64,000 bases of DNA from Oscillatoria acuminata PCC 6304 (GTDB lineage Bacteria; Cyanobacteriota; Cyanobacteriia; Cyanobacteriales; Laspinemataceae): contig NC_019693.1 of assembly GCF_000317105.1 (NCBI RefSeq), positions 5,953,227 through 6,017,226 on the forward strand, read 5' to 3'. Positions 18,528-26,965 of the stretch are shown one piece after another; position 1 is the stretch's first letter; each line of letters begins with the position of its first letter. The notes under the pieces were generated by a model. That model worked only from the letters and a program-made list of their open reading frames with translations. It had not been told where the DNA came from and did not search any database. Position numbers and translations under genes: made by a program.

Positions 18528-18731
18528 GGGATCTCAGTTGAACGCAACAATCCCACCCTAAAATGCTTGCTAATTTCTTAGGGACGCTCAGGTGTCACTC
18601 TCTGAATTGGTTGCTAGATCCGGCTGTTGTGGGGCGATCGCATGAAGTTTACGCCCAAATCCGAGTCAACTCTTGCAGAAGGACGGGTGCATTTCCCGAA
18701 CTGCCACATTCAAGAAAAAGCGATCGCACTA

Positions 18732-18938
18732 TTACTCGTCGGCACATCCTTCAATATCGCGGACCGATGCGCTAGACTGCGGGACAACCACGGGACAATC
18801 ATCCTGAACCTGCCAAAATCGAGCCACAGCGTAATGAAGGGCGATCGCCCAAAATAAAATGAAAAATGCCACTAAACCCAACTGCTGAGGGGTGATAAAT
18901 CGGCGCAGAGGTTCTGATTGTGGCTTCTTGTCTTCCAT
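18732..18938 (-). CDS. Small single-span membrane protein
   Basis: The protein has 68 residues with one clear helix at about residues 20-42 (LGLVAFFILFWAIALHYAVARFW split by aromatic residues), a polar N-terminus and a short Cys-containing C-terminus. The start is supported by AAGGA about nine bases upstream. It is not a recognised family; it may be an accessory subunit of a membrane complex. Confidence 0.6.
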   Translation of the reverse strand: MEDKKPQSEPLRRFITPQQLGLVAFFILFWAIALHYAVARFWQVQDDCPVVVPQSSASVRDIEGCADE

Positions 18939-19344
18939 AAAAGTGCGTCCTTTGGTTCATATGCGATCCCATTGCATCCGTTGGGATCCGCTCAAGAGAA
19001 TGAAGCGTTCAATTTTCATTGAACGCTTCATTCCCTAATGCTTCAATATTTTAGGCTAATTTTTCAAGTTTGGGATCTCAAAATCGTTCTGTTGACCGAG
19101 AAAATTTCAACAAATTTTTCAGATTTAATCATCCCGTATCTACGGGGTGGCTTCAGGGGTAAAGTTCTAGGATGGATGCGGATGTGAGCATATAGGGCGT
19201 GGTCGGAACCCGAATCCATTGGACCCGGTTGAATGTTGTTCAAGATTGCTATCTCTCAAAAAGCGATCGCGCCTCAGTCTGATCACGACAGAGTATAACA
19301 TTACCTAAAGCGTTCCCCGTTGGCTGATTGTCATGAACCTAGCC
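18939..19344. other. Spacer with strong stem-loop
   Basis: No gene is seen. The main feature is a perfect 16-bp stem, GAATGAAGCGTTCAAT (18998-19013) with its complement (19018-19033), around a 4-nt TTTC loop. It is not followed by a T-run and may be a repeat rather than a terminator. Confidence 0.6.
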
Positions 19345-19563
19345 TTACTGCACCTGATTGGGCAAGGGTGTACTTTTTAAGGACGAGACTAATCCCGGAT
19401 TAGAAACATCTTCCCCGGTAATCTTAGGGAGTCGCTTACTTTGCCCCTTAAGTTGACTGAAAATCTGGGACCAATTTAAAGTCAGAAGTCTAGGCAATAA
19501 TACACAAAGGGTCGCATTAAATAAGGTCAAAAGGATAAATTCAAACCAGTTTGATAGCACCAT
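19345..19563 (-). CDS. Small membrane protein
   Basis: The protein has 72 residues with a hydrophobic segment at about residues 4-28 (FEFILLTLFNATLCVLLPRL) and a basic then polar tail. AAGGAG lies seven bases before the ATG, which makes translation likely. It was not recognised as a named family and appears monocistronic. Confidence 0.6.
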   Translation of the reverse strand: MVLSNWFEFILLTLFNATLCVLLPRLLTLNWSQIFSQLKGQSKRLPKITGEDVSNPGLVSSLKSTPLPNQVQ

Positions 19564-20099
19564 AAAACTCTCCTTGTTGAGGCTGATTCGATAGTGGATT
19601 TAATTATAAACGCCAGCGCAGGTAAAATCGCAAAATTTTGGCACTTTCAATAATTGGAATTTCTTGTAGTTCCTATAAACGATTCTCAAGATAAGATTGA
19701 TTACAGACGAGATTTTCTTCAGCAGTAAGTTTCTATACAGAGCAATCGTTTCAGCGTTTTTGGGGTTTTTTTGCCATCTTGGGTTATAATCTAAATTGGA
19801 ACTTCCGTGCCTTCTGTCCTGATGTCTGAATCAGATATCCAGAGGGAAAAGGACAGTCTGTCTAATTCCTGGAAAAGCCTTTCCAATTAAGTATAACATC
19901 CCAGAGAGTCTCTGGCCTCTTCTCTTCCCTCAACTCCCCTAGAACGGTGAGGAATCGCTTAAAGATTAGGGTTCTTAAAAGAATGCACCGTGAAGGGGAC
20001 TGAGTGTCGGGAAGCCGAAGGGAAAACCCATCCAAAATACACAGCGAGGTTCCCTAAAAGTTACCTTGCTCTATATTTTGGATGATAAACAAAGGGCTA
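19564..20099. other. Gene-free spacer
   Basis: No gene was recognised. It contains a run TTTTTTT after a G-rich stretch (about 19758-19772) and TATAAT-like boxes near 19785, which could belong to an unannotated small RNA or to the promoter of the flanking gene, but nothing firm can be said. Confidence 0.4.
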
Positions 20100-20429
20100 T
20101 TATCGACCGACGGCAACGGTTGAAATCTTCTTGAATACCTCCAGGGACTGGCGACAGGCTTCCGCACATTTTTGACAATGTGGGTTGTCATGGGTTTCAC
20201 ATTCTTTCGCACAAGTTTCACAGATGTCGATGCAGGCGCGAGAGACTTGTTCAATGAACTGAGAACCTCGACTCATAAAACCGGCAATGGTCCAGCACAT
20301 TTGAGAGCAATCTCGGCATAAGCGAGCACAATCGGGCATACTGCCAATACATTCGTCCGCACAATGTTCGCACTTAACAGCACAATCAACGATCACATCT
20401 ATACTGGATTGATTAATTTGATGAGGCAT
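20100..20429 (-). CDS. Cys-rich four-helix-bundle copper-binding protein (Csp/DUF326 type)
   Basis: This protein probably stores or buffers Cu(I) in the cytoplasm. It has 109 residues with 15 cysteines, mostly in CxxxC and CxxC spacing along amphipathic helices (DCAVKCEHCADEC, CARLCRDCSQMC, CIDICETCAKEC, HCQKCAEAC). This is the layout of copper storage proteins. There is no signal peptide, so it is cytosolic. AAGGAGG precedes the ATG. It is divergent from the two-component regulator genes, and the TTTCAT direct repeat lies 117 bp upstream, so it probably belongs to the same copper regulon. Confidence 0.9.
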   Translation of the reverse strand: MPHQINQSSIDVIVDCAVKCEHCADECIGSMPDCARLCRDCSQMCWTIAGFMSRGSQFIEQVSRACIDICETCAKECETHDNPHCQKCAEACRQSLEVFKKISTVAVGR

Positions 20430-20545
20430 GAAAATTTTCCTCCTTTGTATCCGATGAAGTTCTAGCCTCTACATTATCGGTGCAGGGTGGCAATATCCTC
20501 TATCAAAAGTGTGGATCAAGTTGTATCTCTTCTGGGGGATACGAA

Positions 20546-20562
20546 TTTCATCTCAGTTTCAT
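20546..20562. promoter_or_regulatory. Candidate CopR-type operator, TTTCAT-N5-TTTCAT
   Basis: Two TTTCAT hexamers are spaced 11 bp centre to centre, one helical turn, as expected for a tandem OmpR-type dimer. The same arrangement occurs before the adaptor gene and the pump gene. Relative to the copper-binding gene it is in the opposite orientation. Confidence 0.7.
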
Positions 20563-20751
20563 TTTTAAATAGTATTTTGAAAAATATTGTTTTTTATCGG
20601 TAAAGTTTTAAATAAAAATCAGGTAATTTACCAGCAGATATTTTGACAAAATTAAAGATAAAAACTAAACTTATGTTGTCAGAGTAAATAAATAGTAATT
20701 ATTTTAAACTTCTATGCCTATGAAACAAACAAAATATTAGCCTTTAATAAC

Positions 20752-20909
20752 GGGAGCATCTCAATGTTGCCTAAAAACCAGTCGGACCTCTCCCCAAACC
20801 CCTCCCCTAAGAGGGGAGGGGCTTTGAAACTGCCTTGTCCGGCTCCCCCTTCCCTAGACAGGGAAGGGGGCTGGGGGGTTAGGTCTCTTGAACAAATTGA
20901 GATGCTCCC
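20752..20909. mobile_element. 158-bp MITE with 14-bp terminal inverted repeats and 8-bp target duplication
   Basis: The ends are GGGAGCATCTCAAT (20752-20765) and its exact complement (20896-20909). They are flanked on both sides by TTAATAAC (20744-20751 and 20910-20917), a perfect 8-bp target-site duplication. The inside has no coding capacity and holds two further hairpins (CCCCTCCCCT with its complement; CCCCCTTCCCT with its complement). It lies 55-60 bp before the response-regulator start, between that gene and the operator. Confidence 0.9.
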
Positions 20910-20971
20910 TTAATAACAAGATATTTCTGCATTATAGTATCATAAATAGGGATAGGTAAGGGTTGGTAAAT

Positions 20972-21682
20972 ATGAAGATACTCTTAGTAGAAGATGAGCC
21001 AGATTTAGGGGCCGCAATTAAACGGACCTTAGAGCGGGAAGCATACGTGGTAGACTGGGCTAAAGACGGGAGAGAGGGGTATGAGTATATTGAGAGTTAT
21101 CGCTTGCAACCCGTAGAAATGCCCTATACCCTAGCGATATTTGATTGGTTATTACCGGCATTATCAGGGATAGAATTGTGTAAGCGCTTGCGGGCTTCGG
21201 GCAGTGCTTTACCTGTGCTGATGCTGACTGCAAAAGATAGTATGGAAGATAAAGTAGCTGGGTTAGATGCCGGGGCGGATGATTATTTAGTTAAACCGTT
21301 TGGGATGGCAGAATTATTAGCAAGGTTGAGGGCTTTACAACGGCGATCGCCTCAATTGCAACCCCAGCAGATTCAGGTAGGAAATCTGACTCTCGATTAC
21401 GGTACTCGTACCCTCTATTGCCATCAGGAAACCGGAGAATTCGTGGCTATTTCTATGACGAATAAAGAATTTCAGCTATTAGAATATTTGATGCGGCATC
21501 CCCAGCAAATTATTAACCGCGATCGCATTTTGGATCGGCTGTGGGAATTGGGGTCAGAACCCGGAAGCAATGTAGTCGCCGCCCAAATGCGTCTGCTGCG
21601 TCGCAAACTCGCCGAACAGGGTTATGATCGCCTCATAGAAACGGTTTATGGATTGGGATATCGCTTCAAATCCGAAGAATAA
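20972..21682 (+). CDS. OmpR/PhoB-family response regulator, copper/metal-responsive (CopR/RppA-like)
   Basis: This DNA-binding regulator is phosphorylated by the kinase encoded next. ATG 20972 gives 236 residues; a TTG nine bases earlier is rejected. The receiver domain spans about residues 2-115, with the acidic pair E7/D8, phosphoacceptor D58 (AIFDWLLP) and the VKPF lysine. The winged-helix output domain follows at about 135-235 (TNKEFQLLEYLMRHP, RDRILDRLWE, RLIETVYGLGYRF). Context with a copper-binding protein and an HME-RND pump suggests a CopR-type role; the metal is inferred. Confidence 0.92.
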   Translation: MKILLVEDEPDLGAAIKRTLEREAYVVDWAKDGREGYEYIESYRLQPVEMPYTLAIFDWLLPALSGIELCKRLRASGSALPVLMLTAKDSMEDKVAGLDAGADDYLVKPFGMAELLARLRALQRRSPQLQPQQIQVGNLTLDYGTRTLYCHQETGEFVAISMTNKEFQLLEYLMRHPQQIINRDRILDRLWELGSEPGSNVVAAQMRLLRRKLAEQGYDRLIETVYGLGYRFKSEE

Positions 21683-21704
21683 ACCAACCGGGGAGTAAAA
21701 CAGC

Positions 21705-23051
21705 GTGAATCACAATCAACTTTTTCGACAAACTCGCTTACAACTGGCTTGTTGGTATGCTGGAGTCATGGGGGTGATTTTGGGATTATGTGGGTGGGGA
21801 ATGTATGAGGCGATCGCCCATGCCCATTGGATGACCCTTGATCGCGAATTAGAATCTGTTGCAGGAACCCTCCATGATAGTTTAGAACCCGTATTGCAAG
21901 AACCGGGACAATTAGAACCGGAAGTGGGCCGATTATTGCCAGATTTATGTACTCAAAATGAGCAATGTTGGAATAGACAATTCAATCGGGAACGACACGC
22001 GATCGGGGCACTTCATCAAGGAGATTATTATGTCCGTTTACTCGATTTAACCGACAATTTAATCGCCGTAGCGGGAGTGAGTCCCGATGGATTACCCGGG
22101 AGAGAAGGTGCAGAAACATGGCAAACTTTTACCGATAGCCAAGGGACCAGATTTCATCAAATTTCTGTCGTGTTGCATACGCAAGATAGCCGCGATTGGG
22201 GCAGTTTGGAAGTGGGGAGAAGTTTGAAAGAATTTGATGACTATTTAGGGGCAGTTAAAGTCATCATGTTAATCGGATTACCCATTGCGTTGTTCGGGGT
22301 GGGAACTGCCAGTTGGGGATTGGCGGGAGTTGCCATGCAGCCAATTTATCAGTCCTATCGTCAAATTCAACAATTTACCGCCGATGCCGCCCATGAATTG
22401 CGAACACCGTTAGCTGCAATTCGAGCCACAGTCGAATCAAATTTAAGAGTTGACAGCACTAATTTTGAGGACATTATAGAAACCTTAAAAACTGTTGATC
22501 GCCAAAACTTGCGTCTCTCTCAACTCGTCAATGATTTGTTGTTATTATCCCGAATGGACCAACAAGAACTGCCTCTTAAACCCTCGCTTTGCTGTCTCAA
22601 TGATGTGATTAGTGATGTAGAAGAAGAAATCGCAGTTTTGGCGATCGCCTCCCAAGTCAAGCTCACCACCGAGGTTCGAGTCCAGCAAGCAGTCCGGGTG
22701 AAAGGGAATGAAGAAGAACTGTATCGTCTCCTGTTTAATTTAGTCAGTAACGGCATTCAATATACTCCGGTAGGAGGTAAAGTTACTCTAATTTTAGATG
22801 CCAGCGATCGCCATGCCATTATTCAGGTCAAAGATACAGGCATTGGAATTCATCCTCAAGATTTAAACCAAATTTTTGACCGTTTTTATCGGGTTAATAG
22901 TGACCGCGCCCGCCATACTGGAGGTTCGGGTTTGGGACTAGCCATTGCTCAGGCGATCGCCAAAACTCATCACGGCAATATCCAGGTGCAAAGCGAATTA
23001 GGTCAAGGGAGTTTATTTACAATTCGATTGCCCATTTTAGAATCAGCATAG
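21705..23051 (+). CDS. Sensor histidine kinase, metal-responsive (CopS/RppB-like)
   Basis: This membrane kinase senses periplasmic metal and phosphorylates the preceding regulator. It has 448 residues with a GTG start and GGAG about ten bases upstream, 22 bp after the regulator gene. The first membrane helix is at about 14-36 and the second at about 184-207, and they frame a periplasmic sensor of roughly 145 residues. The phosphorylated histidine is H230 in FTADAAHELRTPL. The ATPase domain shows the N box (NLVSNGIQYT), G1 (DTGIGI) and G2 (GGSGLGLAIA). The sensor domain has few Met or His residues, so metal specificity is not evident. Confidence 0.92.
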   Translation: MNHNQLFRQTRLQLACWYAGVMGVILGLCGWGMYEAIAHAHWMTLDRELESVAGTLHDSLEPVLQEPGQLEPEVGRLLPDLCTQNEQCWNRQFNRERHAIGALHQGDYYVRLLDLTDNLIAVAGVSPDGLPGREGAETWQTFTDSQGTRFHQISVVLHTQDSRDWGSLEVGRSLKEFDDYLGAVKVIMLIGLPIALFGVGTASWGLAGVAMQPIYQSYRQIQQFTADAAHELRTPLAAIRATVESNLRVDSTNFEDIIETLKTVDRQNLRLSQLVNDLLLLSRMDQQELPLKPSLCCLNDVISDVEEEIAVLAIASQVKLTTEVRVQQAVRVKGNEEELYRLLFNLVSNGIQYTPVGGKVTLILDASDRHAIIQVKDTGIGIHPQDLNQIFDRFYRVNSDRARHTGGSGLGLAIAQAIAKTHHGNIQVQSELGQGSLFTIRLPILESA

Positions 23052-23060
23052 CCGTAACCC

Positions 23061-23135
23061 GGGACAAGAAACCGGGTTTCTTGACCATAAGAGTTGCTAC
23101 AGTTGCCGAGAATTGTTGAAAGAAACCCGGTTTCT
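23061..23135. repeat. Inverted repeat of the AAACCCGGTTTCT family
   Basis: GGGACAAGAAACCGGGTTTC (23061-23080) and AGAAACCCGGTTTCT (23121-23135) lie between the kinase gene and the operator of the adaptor gene. The structure may separate the two transcripts. Confidence 0.85.
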
Positions 23136-23172
23136 AACCTTTCTTGTACCGACGCCCTAAAATTTAAGTCAA

Positions 23173-23189
23173 TTTCATCCTTATTTCAT
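23173..23189. promoter_or_regulatory. Candidate CopR-type operator, TTTCAT-N5-TTTCAT
   Basis: The second copy of the exact direct repeat with 11-bp period lies 60-76 bases before the adaptor start, a normal place for activation by an OmpR-type regulator. Confidence 0.75.
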
Positions 23190-23248
23190 TTTCTTTTGTC
23201 AAACTCAGGGGTGAGGTTTGATTCACCCTTACGAGATCCAGACTAATC

Positions 23249-25357
23249 ATGCGATCGCCTAATTACTCTAACCTAACCCCGACCCTACTGGCTGCTATCC
23301 TACTTGTGATGACGCCTGCGGCAGTTTTAGCCCATCCTGGACATGGAAATGAGTTTGAAGGGGGTGGCGATGTTAGCGCACCGACGGGGGGAATTGAAGT
23401 CGATTCTCAAACCCTGGAACGCATGGGAATTTTAGTGGAACCCGTGCAACAAGCAGTGATGGATGTCGGAATCAAAGTCACGGGACAAATTGAAACCTTA
23501 CCCAATGAAACCGTAGAAGTAACTGCACCAGTCGCCGGTAAAATTATTCAATTATTAGTCCAACCGGGAGATGCCGTTCAAGCGGGAAATGCTGTGGCAA
23601 TTTTGTCCAGTCCAGAATTAGCAGCTTTGCGAGTCGATGCACTTCAAAAACAGGCAGAAGCCGAATCTAATCTCAAGCAAGCTGAGGCAAATTGGCAATT
23701 AGCCCAACAAAATTATCAACGACAGGTAACAATCGCTGATGCAGAAATTGCCCAAGCGGAACAGCAAGTGGCAACGGCTCAATCTCGCTCTGAACGGGAC
23801 CAGAATTTGGTCGAGGAACGAGGAGTATTAACCGCCGCAGAAGAAGGGTATCGCCGCCAAGTGGAATTAGCGGAATCGGAAATTGCTACAGCGCAGAAAC
23901 AAGTAGAAATTGCTCAGTCTCGCTATGAAGGCGATCGGCAGTTAGTAGAAGAAGGGGGAGTGCTATCCATTGCCCGAGAAAACTATCAGCGGCAAATGGA
24001 ACTGGCAGAAGCCGAAATTGCCCAAGCAGAAACAGAATTAGGGGTTGCTCAAGAACGGTTTGAACGGGATCAGGAATTAGTCGAACAAGGGGCAATTCCA
24101 CGCCGTCAAATGCTGGATTCTGAGGCCCAGTTTGCGGCAGCAAAATCCGCAGTTAAACGCGCTCAAAGTCGGTTAGGGCAACTGCAAGCCGAATCTGAAG
24201 TCAAACGGGCCGAAATCGATTTACCCTTAAGAGACTTGCGGGAATCTGAAGAATTATTAGCGCGATCGCAAACCGAATTAGCCCGCGCTCAAAGCCGCTT
24301 AGGACAACTGCAAGCCCAAGCGGATGTGAAACGGGCTGAAGCCGATTTACCGTTAAGAGATTTACGGGAATCGGAAGATTTATTAGCCCAAGCAAGAGGG
24401 CAACTGACTCGGGCGAGAAGTCGCCAAGGGGTGATTGCAGCAGAAGCCGAATTAAAACGCGCTGATGCAGAATTACAAGCCGCAAAATCTCAGGTTAACT
24501 TGAGCGATCGCACCTATCAAACTCGCCTCAACCAGTTAAATATTACGCCAGATGAACAGGGAACCGTTACTGTCACGTCTCCAATTACCGGCATAGTTGC
24601 TCACCGAGAGATTACTCCGGGTCAATCGGTGGAGGCAGCCGGAACAAGTTTAATGAAAATTCAAAATCAAGCGCTGGTGGGTGCGATCGCTAATTTATAT
24701 GAAAAAGATTTACAACAGGTCAAAATCGGGCAACCAGTCAATATCACAGTCGCGAGTTTTCCCAATCGAATTTTTACGGGAAGAATTGATTATATTGCCT
24801 CCGATGTCCAAGGGGAAAGCCGCGTAATTCCGGTGAGGGCGGAAGTAGATAATATCGGGGGAGAATTAAAACCGGGAATGTTTGCTGAGTTAGAAATTGC
24901 GACAGATAGAACCAGTGAAATGGTGACCAGTATTCCCGAAAGTGCCATTGTAGAGGTTAATAATTTGCCGGTGGTGTATGTCCAAAATGGACAGCAATTT
25001 CAGCCGGTTGAGGTGAGACTCGGACAACAATTTGGAGAGCGAATTGAGGTCAAGGGTGGATTATTTGCAGGCGATCGCATTGTCATCGAAGGGGCCATGC
25101 AACTCTACGCCCAATCCCTCCGAGGTGGCAGTAATAGCAGCCATGATCACCCGGAAGAAACCGAGACAAACCAGATGAATGCAGCAGGATTAATACAGTG
25201 GGGATGGCTACCTGTTGGAGGGGCGATCGCAGGGGTGGCATTTTGGTTAGGACGGCGCAGTAAACCAATGCCTAAATCAACCGCCCCCTATCCTACTTTT
25301 CCCTCAGAAATAGGTGAGTTTTCCGAGACAGCTATAGATGTAATGCCTAAGTCCTAA
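23249..25357 (+). CDS. RND periplasmic adaptor (CusB/CzcB-like) with amplified coiled coil
   Basis: This protein connects the RND pump to an outer-membrane channel. It has 702 residues, much longer than the usual 400-500. Its parts are a signal peptide (about 1-28) ending VLAHPGHG, a lipoyl half (VTAPVAGKIIQLLVQPGD), a coiled coil at about 125-425, the second lipoyl half (VTSPITGIVAHREITPGQS) and barrel domains. The coiled coil contains three 45-residue repeats (159-203, 204-248, 249-293) and two 42-residue repeats (304-345, 346-387). A C-terminal His-bearing linker and an extra membrane helix (about 650-668) are unusual. A TTTCAT operator lies upstream. Confidence 0.9.
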   Translation: MRSPNYSNLTPTLLAAILLVMTPAAVLAHPGHGNEFEGGGDVSAPTGGIEVDSQTLERMGILVEPVQQAVMDVGIKVTGQIETLPNETVEVTAPVAGKIIQLLVQPGDAVQAGNAVAILSSPELAALRVDALQKQAEAESNLKQAEANWQLAQQNYQRQVTIADAEIAQAEQQVATAQSRSERDQNLVEERGVLTAAEEGYRRQVELAESEIATAQKQVEIAQSRYEGDRQLVEEGGVLSIARENYQRQMELAEAEIAQAETELGVAQERFERDQELVEQGAIPRRQMLDSEAQFAAAKSAVKRAQSRLGQLQAESEVKRAEIDLPLRDLRESEELLARSQTELARAQSRLGQLQAQADVKRAEADLPLRDLRESEDLLAQARGQLTRARSRQGVIAAEAELKRADAELQAAKSQVNLSDRTYQTRLNQLNITPDEQGTVTVTSPITGIVAHREITPGQSVEAAGTSLMKIQNQALVGAIANLYEKDLQQVKIGQPVNITVASFPNRIFTGRIDYIASDVQGESRVIPVRAEVDNIGGELKPGMFAELEIATDRTSEMVTSIPESAIVEVNNLPVVYVQNGQQFQPVEVRLGQQFGERIEVKGGLFAGDRIVIEGAMQLYAQSLRGGSNSSHDHPEETETNQMNAAGLIQWGWLPVGGAIAGVAFWLGRRSKPMPKSTAPYPTFPSEIGEFSETAIDVMPKS

Positions 25358-25535
25358 ATTAACTGGCTTTGAACTCAGGCGGTCCTCCGTCTAGCTGGCT
25401 ATTTCAGCCAAAGCCCGATCGGTTCAACCAGCAAGGATGCCGCCATCCTAATCCTCTTTTTATCTGTTCTCTTTCTTCTAAGATTAGCTATAATAGAAAA
25501 AAGTTATCCTGAACTGATTCCCAGGAGCCAATATC

Positions 25536-25871
25536 ATGCAAATAAAAGCAAACTCAAATCGAATCATCGTTCATCGGCGAATAATGCCCGGTTTGGATAT
25601 TTTGACCCCACAAGAGAGAAAAAATTTCTGGGATTCCGTCAACTTGCTTGAACAATTCTCCCCAGACTGTCCATTCCTATTTCCGGAACTTATCCAAAAA
25701 ATTAACACCGATGAGCCACTTTATGTCCTCCGGGTCAATTCCAGCCTGCGCGCAACATTTAGAATGGCTGAGAATGACCAGATTGAAATCATTGACTTAT
25801 TCCCGCAGGAAAGAATAGACAATTATGATTGGAAAAAGGCAAGTTTGGTTATAGAGCATGAAAAGTTTTGA
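25536..25871 (+). CDS. Small RelE-like protein coupled to a Shedu-type gene
   Basis: The protein has 111 residues. The segment PLYVLRVNSSLRATFRMAEN then DQIEIIDLFPQERIDNY resembles the central beta-hairpin of RelE/ParE-type toxins, but no named family was recognised. AGGAG lies nine bases before the ATG. Its last 14 bases overlap the start of the next gene (25858), a strong sign of translational coupling, so the two products probably act together. The AT-rich composition differs from the flanking efflux genes and fits horizontal arrival. It could equally be an accessory or inhibitor of the nuclease. Confidence 0.7.
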   Translation: MQIKANSNRIIVHRRIMPGLDILTPQERKNFWDSVNLLEQFSPDCPFLFPELIQKINTDEPLYVLRVNSSLRATFRMAENDQIEIIDLFPQERIDNYDWKKASLVIEHEKF

Positions 25872-26481
25872 AGCCATAGAATTTTCTCCCAGCCAATGTG
25901 CGATTCAATTGGGACAATTCAAAAACTTACTCCAAAAGAAAAAAGACCTATCCGAACGGGATGACATTTTACCTTTTTTTAAAAGGCGAAAGGACTTGTC
26001 TGCATTACTTGGCAGTTTACATCCCAAAATATATAAATATGATAGACTGGCCTTTGAGTATAATCTTTTTGGCGATTTTGTTGTGGACTTAGCCATTGGA
26101 GATTCAACGAGAAAATCCTACTGTTTTGTCGAATTTGAGAGCGCTAAAGACAATAGTATATTTGTTTCTAAAACCGGAAAAACGACTCCGGAATGGTCTC
26201 CCACATTTGAACGAGGCTACAGCCAGATTGTAGATTGGTTTTGGAAGCTGAACGATATGGAAAGAACTGATGAGTTTGAAAACCGATTTAATGGCAAAAA
26301 TATAAAATATGTGGGAGTGCTAGTTGTCGGCAGAAATGAATATTTAGAACCCAGAGAATTAAAAAGGCTGAAGTGGCGTCAGGAAAATACAAGAGTCAAT
26401 TCTAAAGAAATCTACTGCCTGACGTTCGATGAACTCTATGAAGATTTATCGGTTCGCCTGAATACCTATCTGAGTATTTAA
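25858..26481 (+). CDS. Shedu-type (SduA, DUF4263) nuclease domain protein
   Basis: Shedu proteins are anti-phage nucleases with a PD-(D/E)xK-like fold. The protein has 207 residues. The core runs E67 (AFEYNLFGDF), D77 (VVDLAIG), E92-x-E94 (CFVEFESAKDNSIF) and Q123 (YSQIVDWFWKL), followed by the strand YVGVLVVGRNEYL. This is the cyanobacterial DUF4263 pattern, with E-x-E where many nucleases have E-x-K. It is a short form, without a long N-terminal sensor domain. The gene overlaps the upstream small gene and lies inside the copper regulon. The family call rests on motif recognition. Confidence 0.75.
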   Translation: MKSFEAIEFSPSQCAIQLGQFKNLLQKKKDLSERDDILPFFKRRKDLSALLGSLHPKIYKYDRLAFEYNLFGDFVVDLAIGDSTRKSYCFVEFESAKDNSIFVSKTGKTTPEWSPTFERGYSQIVDWFWKLNDMERTDEFENRFNGKNIKYVGVLVVGRNEYLEPRELKRLKWRQENTRVNSKEIYCLTFDELYEDLSVRLNTYLSI

Positions 26482-26528
26482 TTACTTCAACCAGGGTAAA
26501 CACTCCAAACGATACTCTTTATTTTGCA

Positions 26529-26843
26529 TCACATCAGCACTCCTGCATGATCCGGAACAAATGGCCCTGTATATTCGATCGCCAGGGCTAGGGGTTGAGA
26601 CTGGAATCCCAGGAGGCGATTCTCAATTTCCTCACAATCCGGGGAATGCGCTAACAGTTCCCCGGTTTTTACCGATTGATCGGGATTGAGTTCCTTGTAG
26701 GCAATCAACACCCACTCTTGGGGGTAACGGCGTTTAATCTCTTCCATACTTAACACTTCCCCAATCCCCTCGGTTTTGGCATCCGTCTGGGAAAAGGTAT
26801 CCTGATCACTGGCATTGACTGCTGCTTTTATCGGATTTTCCAT
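26529..26843 (-). CDS. Conserved hypothetical protein
   Basis: The protein has 104 residues. Only a fold-level description is possible: EEIKRRYPQEWVLIAYKEL, then GELLAHSPDCEEIENRLL and ALAIEYTGPFVP. This resembles small cyanobacterial proteins in which a conserved RYP-x-EWVL block is followed by a G-x-V/L-L-A-H-S motif. GGGAG lies about ten bases before the ATG. It is transcribed against the Shedu pair and diverges from the pump gene, sharing the short spacer that holds the third TTTCAT operator. Confidence 0.65.
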   Translation of the reverse strand: MENPIKAAVNASDQDTFSQTDAKTEGIGEVLSMEEIKRRYPQEWVLIAYKELNPDQSVKTGELLAHSPDCEEIENRLLGFQSQPLALAIEYTGPFVPDHAGVLM

Positions 26844-26891
26844 GATCGTCAGTTCTCCCGGGTTAGTTCTATTTTCCCTATTTTAGCAAAA

Positions 26892-26916
26892 TTTCATCTG
26901 GATTTCATCTTTTCAT
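26892..26916. promoter_or_regulatory. Candidate CopR-type operator with three TTTCAT units
   Basis: TTTCAT occurs at 26892, 26903 and 26911; the first two have the exact 11-bp period. The site lies 50-74 bases before the pump start, so the pump probably has its own regulated promoter and does not depend on read-through from the adaptor gene. Confidence 0.75.
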
Positions 26917-26965
26917 GCAACCCTGAAATCTCAGCCAACCTCTTAACTCTCAACCCTCCTAATCC

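Larger units (their letters stand above)
20430..20971. other. Divergent regulatory spacer of the copper module
   Basis: This spacer separates the copper-binding gene from the response-regulator gene. It holds the TTTCAT direct repeat (20546-20562), about 180 bp of AT-rich DNA and a complete MITE with target duplication (20744-20917). A TATAGT box near 20933 is a candidate -10 for the regulator gene. Confidence 0.7.
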
